Below are positions 60,293 to 64,000 of a DNA stretch of 64,000 nucleotides, piece after piece. This DNA is from Lysobacterales bacterium (GTDB lineage Bacteria > Pseudomonadota > Gammaproteobacteria > Xanthomonadales > SZUA-38). Made by a program: the position numbers and the translations under genes. How positions within the stretch are numbered: position 1 is the first letter of the stretch; every line of letters starts with the position of its first letter. The stretch spans positions 1 to 64,000 of the forward strand of contig JASJDM010000013.1 of the NCBI GenBank assembly GCA_030065125.1. The letters run 5' to 3'. The notes under the pieces were generated by a model. It was not told the DNA's origin. It saw nothing but the letters and a program-made list of their open reading frames with translations, and did not search any database.

Positions 60293-60780
60293 AGAACTGG
60301 TTGAAAGCGCTGCCTCGCAGATTACTGGCTTTTGTCGTCGCCAGCCTGGGCGGATACCTCCTGGCGGCTGCCTTTTCCACCCAGTCCGTACTTTCCAGCC
60401 TGGCCGACATGGGTGTCACGGTCACTCTGGGCCAGCGCCTTGCCGCTACGGCCCACGACATCGCCGGCATGACCGGGATCTTCCTGCCCATCCTTGCGGT
60501 GGGTTTCCTGTTGGCGTTTTTGGTCACCGGACTGCTGATGCGCTGGCTCGACCGCTGGCGAACGCCGCTGTACGTTCTGGCCGGCGGTGTTGCCGTGCTG
60601 ACCGTGCTGCTGTCACTGAAAGCCAGCTTCGGGCTGATGCCCATCGCCGGGGCTCGAACCGCAGCCGGATTGGCCAGCCAGTGCGTGGCCGGTGCCATCG
60701 CCGGCTACCTGTTCGCATTAATTTCCCCCAGGGTCACCAGGGGTTCAATCAAGCATGCGGTCGCTGTTTCGTTCGCTTAA
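60289..60780 (+). CDS. small membrane protein coupled to the sugar dehydrogenase
   Basis: A 163-aa protein with four helices. Start overlaps the dehydrogenase stop. No family name recognised. No Cys or His pattern for heme. It might anchor or assist the dehydrogenase, but that is inference from position. Confidence 0.6.
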   Translation: MKNWLKALPRRLLAFVVASLGGYLLAAAFSTQSVLSSLADMGVTVTLGQRLAATAHDIAGMTGIFLPILAVGFLLAFLVTGLLMRWLDRWRTPLYVLAGGVAVLTVLLSLKASFGLMPIAGARTAAGLASQCVAGAIAGYLFALISPRVTRGSIKHAVAVSFA

Positions 60781-60800
60781 CTGCGCTATCGAACACGTCG

Positions 60801-63182
60801 TCAGGGCCCCTCAGAACCAGCCTGTCCGACAAAATTTGCGGAGCTCAGAGCCAGAATCGTCCGGGCCGGAACCTGCCCGCTGAGGCGTCCACCGGACACG
60901 GCCAGTGAGTGGGACTCGCCCGTCAGTTCTACCAGCGCCGCGCCGTCGGTAAGCAGGTTGGCAACGTTGATGCCACCCCCGAAGTCACCGAGATTCACCG
61001 GGTCGTCGTCGTTGTTGAGTACCACGACCACCGGGGCCAATCCGTCCAGGGTCCGCGCGAACACCAGCACGTCGCTGCCGCCCGGTCGCGCCGACACGGG
61101 CTGCTGGGAGCCGAACTTCAGTACGGGGGAGGATTTGCGCGCGGCCGCCAACGCGGCCAGGCGCTCGTCCAGGAATGAATCGTCCAGCGCATCAAAATCC
61201 ATGTCTTCCCGGTTGGACGTACCCAGAGGGTGATCGTAGGGATCGCCCCGGCCGCGCATGGCAATTTCGGTGCCGTAGTACACCGACGGCGTACCGCGGG
61301 CGAAGTAGATCAGGCCCAGGGCCAGGCCAACGCGCTCGTCAACGATGGCCGGCGGGATCAGCGCCCGCTCGCCCTCGGTGGCGATGCGGGTCATATCGTG
61401 ATTGTCGATGAAGGTGGTGAGCTTGGTCGGATCCTCGTAGCGACCGTCCTGGGAAAAAACCGTGGAGATAGGAGCCACGCCCTGTCCCCGGCCGATGCCG
61501 TCGCGGATGGCCTCCTGCAGGGCAAAATCGAATACCGACGGGGATCCGAGCTCATCGGGAAAACGCGCCAGGTAGCCAGGGTCCGTGTTGAATACCTCTC
61601 CCACGGTCCACCAGCGCGCGGGATCCCCGGCACCACCCGGCACAAAAAACTGCAGCCAGTACTCGTCATCCACGTGTTTCATGGTGTCCATGCGCATGCC
61701 GTCGGCGCCGAAGTCTTCCATCCAGAACCGCACCCGGTCGTTCAGGAAGGCGGTAGCCTCGGGCACGTCCTGGCGGAAATCCGGCAGGCCGGCCAGGCAG
61801 AGGGTCCGGTCATCGCCGCCACAGGAGGAACCGGATCGCAGCCATTCGGGATTGCTGTTCAGCAGGTTTGAGCCGTATCCCACGTGGTTGACCACGGTAT
61901 CGAATATCACCCGTATGCCGTTGCGATGGGCGGCTGATACCAGACGTTTCAGGTCTTCGGGTGTACCGAAATGGGGTTCGATCCTCTCGAAGGTATCACC
62001 CCAGTAAGCGTGGTAGCCGGCAAACGACTCACCCTGGTTGGGCCCGCTGTCCACACCCACGGCACCCACCTGGCGCATGACCGGCGAAATCCACAGAGTC
62101 GTTACTCCAAGATTGGAGAAGTACCCTTCCACGATCTTTTGTTCGATGCCGGCAAAATCACCGCCGTGCCAGCCCAGCGGGTTGCTCTTGTCCAGGGTGT
62201 CCCCGGCCCTGTCTCCTTCACCATTGTCGTTGCTTGTATCCCCGTTGGCGAAACGATCGGTGAAGGCGAAGTAGATCACCTGGTCCCGATAGTCCAGCAC
62301 CTCGGGGCGGCAGGCCGGTGCTCCGGCCATGGGCAGCAGAAACGGCTCCTGCTGGAGCTTGCCGCTGCCGAAACCGCCGTCCGCATCAAAACTGACCTGG
62401 ACTTCGCCGCAGGCGGTAAACACCACGCTGAAGTATCCCCAGTTTTCAAATATCACCTGGGCTGCGTCGTAAGCCTCCCCGAAGCTGGGCCCGCGGGTCA
62501 CGATGGCCGCCAGGTCAGCCCGGTTGCCCACCAGGGGCCCTTCTCCCACCACCCAGCGCTGACGGCCGGAGCCGTCGGGGTCGTAGGTGAACCAGGCACT
62601 GAACAGCTGGGGCATCCCCAAAGCGTCCTCCCAGATCTCCATGAAAATGCCTTCGCCAGCGCGGGTGGGGTTCCACCAGGCCCCGTAGTAGGCACCGTCC
62701 ACCTTGGACACCTGCTCACCCGCGGCTGATGATGACTGGGCACAGTCCCCTGCAACGCCCCTGGGCGCCGGCTTGAAGCGCTGCAGGGCAATGCTGCCGG
62801 ACATATCGCCGGCCTGGTACTGCAGGGTGAGGCCGTCGCACTGAAAATCAGCCGTCAGCGTGCCCCACTGGATGAACTCCACGGCCGCGGCATCAAAAGC
62901 GTCCCCGAAGGTGCCGCCCTGGGTGATGACCGTGTCCAGCACCACGGTGTTACCGTCAGCGGTTCCCTGCCCCACCAGGAAGGCCTGGTTGCCGTCGTTG
63001 TCATAGGTGAAAAAGTAGGCCACTACCGCAGCAGCGCCGTCCTGGTCGATGATCTCGAAGAAGATGCCTTCGCCGGCGCGATCCGGGTTCCACCATGAAC
63101 CCCCATAGCTGCCGTCCAGCGCCTGGGTCGCTGCGGTACTCAGGAAAAGGACCAGGCCAAGCAGGGATCTCTGAAACACCAT
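60801..63182 (-). CDS. secreted GH13 alpha-amylase with duplicated N-terminal domain
   Basis: A 793-aa protein. Signal peptide (ending ATQA), then two copies of a ~125-aa domain starting GSYGGSWWNPDRAGEGIFFE and GAYYGAWWNPTRAGEGIFME, a domain seen in secreted proteins of related lineages. The GH13 barrel follows from about residue 300: GVTTLWISPVM, VIFDTVVNHVG (region I), GADGMRMDTMKHVD (II, nucleophile Asp), WTVGEVFN (III, acid Glu), FIDNHDMTR (IV, Asp). C-terminal all-beta domain. Degrades alpha-glucans. Monocistronic. Confidence 0.9.
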   Translation of the reverse strand: MVFQRSLLGLVLFLSTAATQALDGSYGGSWWNPDRAGEGIFFEIIDQDGAAAVVAYFFTYDNDGNQAFLVGQGTADGNTVVLDTVITQGGTFGDAFDAAAVEFIQWGTLTADFQCDGLTLQYQAGDMSGSIALQRFKPAPRGVAGDCAQSSSAAGEQVSKVDGAYYGAWWNPTRAGEGIFMEIWEDALGMPQLFSAWFTYDPDGSGRQRWVVGEGPLVGNRADLAAIVTRGPSFGEAYDAAQVIFENWGYFSVVFTACGEVQVSFDADGGFGSGKLQQEPFLLPMAGAPACRPEVLDYRDQVIYFAFTDRFANGDTSNDNGEGDRAGDTLDKSNPLGWHGGDFAGIEQKIVEGYFSNLGVTTLWISPVMRQVGAVGVDSGPNQGESFAGYHAYWGDTFERIEPHFGTPEDLKRLVSAAHRNGIRVIFDTVVNHVGYGSNLLNSNPEWLRSGSSCGGDDRTLCLAGLPDFRQDVPEATAFLNDRVRFWMEDFGADGMRMDTMKHVDDEYWLQFFVPGGAGDPARWWTVGEVFNTDPGYLARFPDELGSPSVFDFALQEAIRDGIGRGQGVAPISTVFSQDGRYEDPTKLTTFIDNHDMTRIATEGERALIPPAIVDERVGLALGLIYFARGTPSVYYGTEIAMRGRGDPYDHPLGTSNREDMDFDALDDSFLDERLAALAAARKSSPVLKFGSQQPVSARPGGSDVLVFARTLDGLAPVVVVLNNDDDPVNLGDFGGGINVANLLTDGAALVELTGESHSLAVSGGRLSGQVPARTILALSSANFVGQAGSEGP

Positions 63183-63317
63183 TCAATCCTCGTCATCAGA
63201 TGATTGCATGCCTGGATATAGCGGGTTTATCGCCCGGAATCACCATGAATAGGTATGCAGCGGGCAGACCCGGCCGAGGTCGTGACGACCCCGACCGGAC
63301 AGAGGTTTGTGGCCGGC

Positions 63318-64000
63318 TTACTCGAAGCTGCTGGCGTATACCCGATCCTGGTCCAGCACCACACTGGCGGCTCCGGAGAACTCCGCCGTGGCCGGCGAGC
63401 CAATGACCAGCTTGTCGCCGGACAGCCCAATGGAGCTGCCAAAGCCCTTCAGGCCGGTTTTTGACCGGACCTGGCCCTGCTCCGTGCGGTTGATGCGGCC
63501 GAAACGGTGCACGATGCCTGCAGCGACGCCGGCCACCTGGCTGCCGGGTGCGCCCACGGCAATACCGGTGCGGTCGATGGCCACCGATTGACCGAAGCGG
63601 CTTGCGGCCTGGGGCTGGGACGGCGTCAACCGATTGGTCTGGTTGATGGCGGTGCCAGCCACCGCGTAGATGTAGGCCGCGCCACGTCTTTCGCTGGTGC
63701 CTGCGGCCGTTTCGTTGGGAGCGCCGACGATCACCGTGGCGTCAGCCCCCACGTCCACCGAGGCGCCAAACTCGGCCTCGTCATCGCTGTTGCTGCCCGT
63801 GACGGTTCCCACCCGCGTCACTGCCCCAGCCACGGCGTCGTAGACGCTGATCGAGCCCGTAGCAGCGTTGCCGGATCCGGCGGTGTTATCCCGGGGCGCG
63901 CCTACCGCGATGGTGCCGTTACGGACCGCCACGGCCTGGCCAAATCGCGATGCCCTGTTGGTGCCGGGTGGTTTCAGCTTACCCGCCTGGCTGAACAGGG
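63318..64000 (-). CDS. FG-GAP repeat protein, C-terminal part (gene runs off the window)
   Basis: At least 227 aa of repeats such as SRFGQSVAIDRTGIAVGAPG, EFGASVDVGADATVIVGAPN and FGSSIGLSGDKLVIGSPA, the beta-propeller FG-GAP type (integrin-like), with an N-terminus beyond position 64000; the open frame continues past the GTG at 63932. The C-terminus DRVYASSFE matches the short FE-type tails of other secreted proteins here. Probably extracellular or surface-attached. Confidence 0.72.
   Translation of the reverse strand, partial: LFSQAGKLKPPGTNRASRFGQAVAVRNGTIAVGAPRDNTAGSGNAATGSISVYDAVAGAVTRVGTVTGSNSDDEAEFGASVDVGADATVIVGAPNETAAGTSERRGAAYIYAVAGTAINQTNRLTPSQPQAASRFGQSVAIDRTGIAVGAPGSQVAGVAAGIVHRFGRINRTEQGQVRSKTGLKGFGSSIGLSGDKLVIGSPATAEFSGAASVVLDQDRVYASSFE

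Overview
This is a high-GC chromosomal window that reads as a free-living, probably aquatic, gammaproteobacterium. Pointers are the Rnf genes, the OmpW porin, the sphingomonad/marine-type TonB receptor, an AlkB alkane hydroxylase, several fatty acyl-CoA ligases, and secreted proteins ending in short GFE/SFE-type tails that I associate with the Wenzhouxiangella/Lysobacterales side of the class. That placement is an inference and is weak below class level. No rRNA, tRNA, CRISPR array, prophage or intact transposase gene was recognised.

Layout. 1-4.8 kb: OmpW, an NhaC-type Na+/H+ antiporter, an EamA exporter and two small hypothetical or secreted proteins. 4.9-16.1 kb: one long leftward energy operon, rnfB - nifJ (very large pyruvate:ferredoxin oxidoreductase) - rnfCDGEA - a 57-aa Cys-rich membrane protein - a ferredoxin-NADP+ reductase-like flavoprotein, mostly joined by 4-bp stop/start overlaps. 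16.1-18.5 kb: a tandem multi-hairpin repeat and two secreted low-complexity proteins. 18.7-26.7 kb: lipoprotein, lipase-like hydrolase, cupin, DMT transporter, PpiB, thioredoxin-fold protein, gamma-glutamyltransferase, acyl-CoA ligase and an NSS transporter. 26.7-27.3 kb: a hairpin-rich gene-free block with a third copy of the repeat. 27.3-35.9 kb: acyl-CoA ligase, hemerythrin plus a cyclic-2,3-diphosphoglycerate-synthetase-like protein, flavoprotein plus MetX, cytidine deaminase, a 10-Cys secreted protein, MsrB, and an acidic-repeat protein with a DUF4404 protein. 35.9-36.4 kb: a gene-free AT-rich block with clustered DnaA boxes. 36.4-41.1 kb: Hsp20 with a sigma-32-type promoter, Fpg/Nei glycosylase, SirB-like protein, a membrane protein/PadR pair and a VWA protein. 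41.4-49.7 kb: a divergent catabolic locus, with hydrolase, TonB receptor, MFS and 3-hydroxybutyrate-dehydrogenase-like SDR leftward, and TetR, acyl-CoA ligase and two hotdog proteins rightward. 49.9-55.5 kb: enoyl-CoA hydratase, FAD oxidoreductase, Sel1/SPOR protein and a divergent AraC/alkB pair. 55.5-64 kb: secreted esterase, DUF547 protein, beta-lactamase-fold protein, PQQ sugar dehydrogenase, membrane protein, GH13 amylase and a truncated FG-GAP protein.

How it fits together. The rnf/nifJ block predicts pyruvate oxidation to reduced ferredoxin, whose electrons either drive Rnf (NADH plus an ion gradient) or reach NADP+ through the FNR-like protein. The NhaC and NSS transporters suggest sodium is part of the economy. 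The alkane hydroxylase, three acyl-CoA ligases, hydratases and the ester-uptake-like locus point to growth on lipids or esters. Candidate novelties are the embedded nifJ, the small Cys-rich protein in the rnf operon, the four-hairpin repeat with GGA loops, the DnaA-box cluster and the uncharacterised uptake locus.
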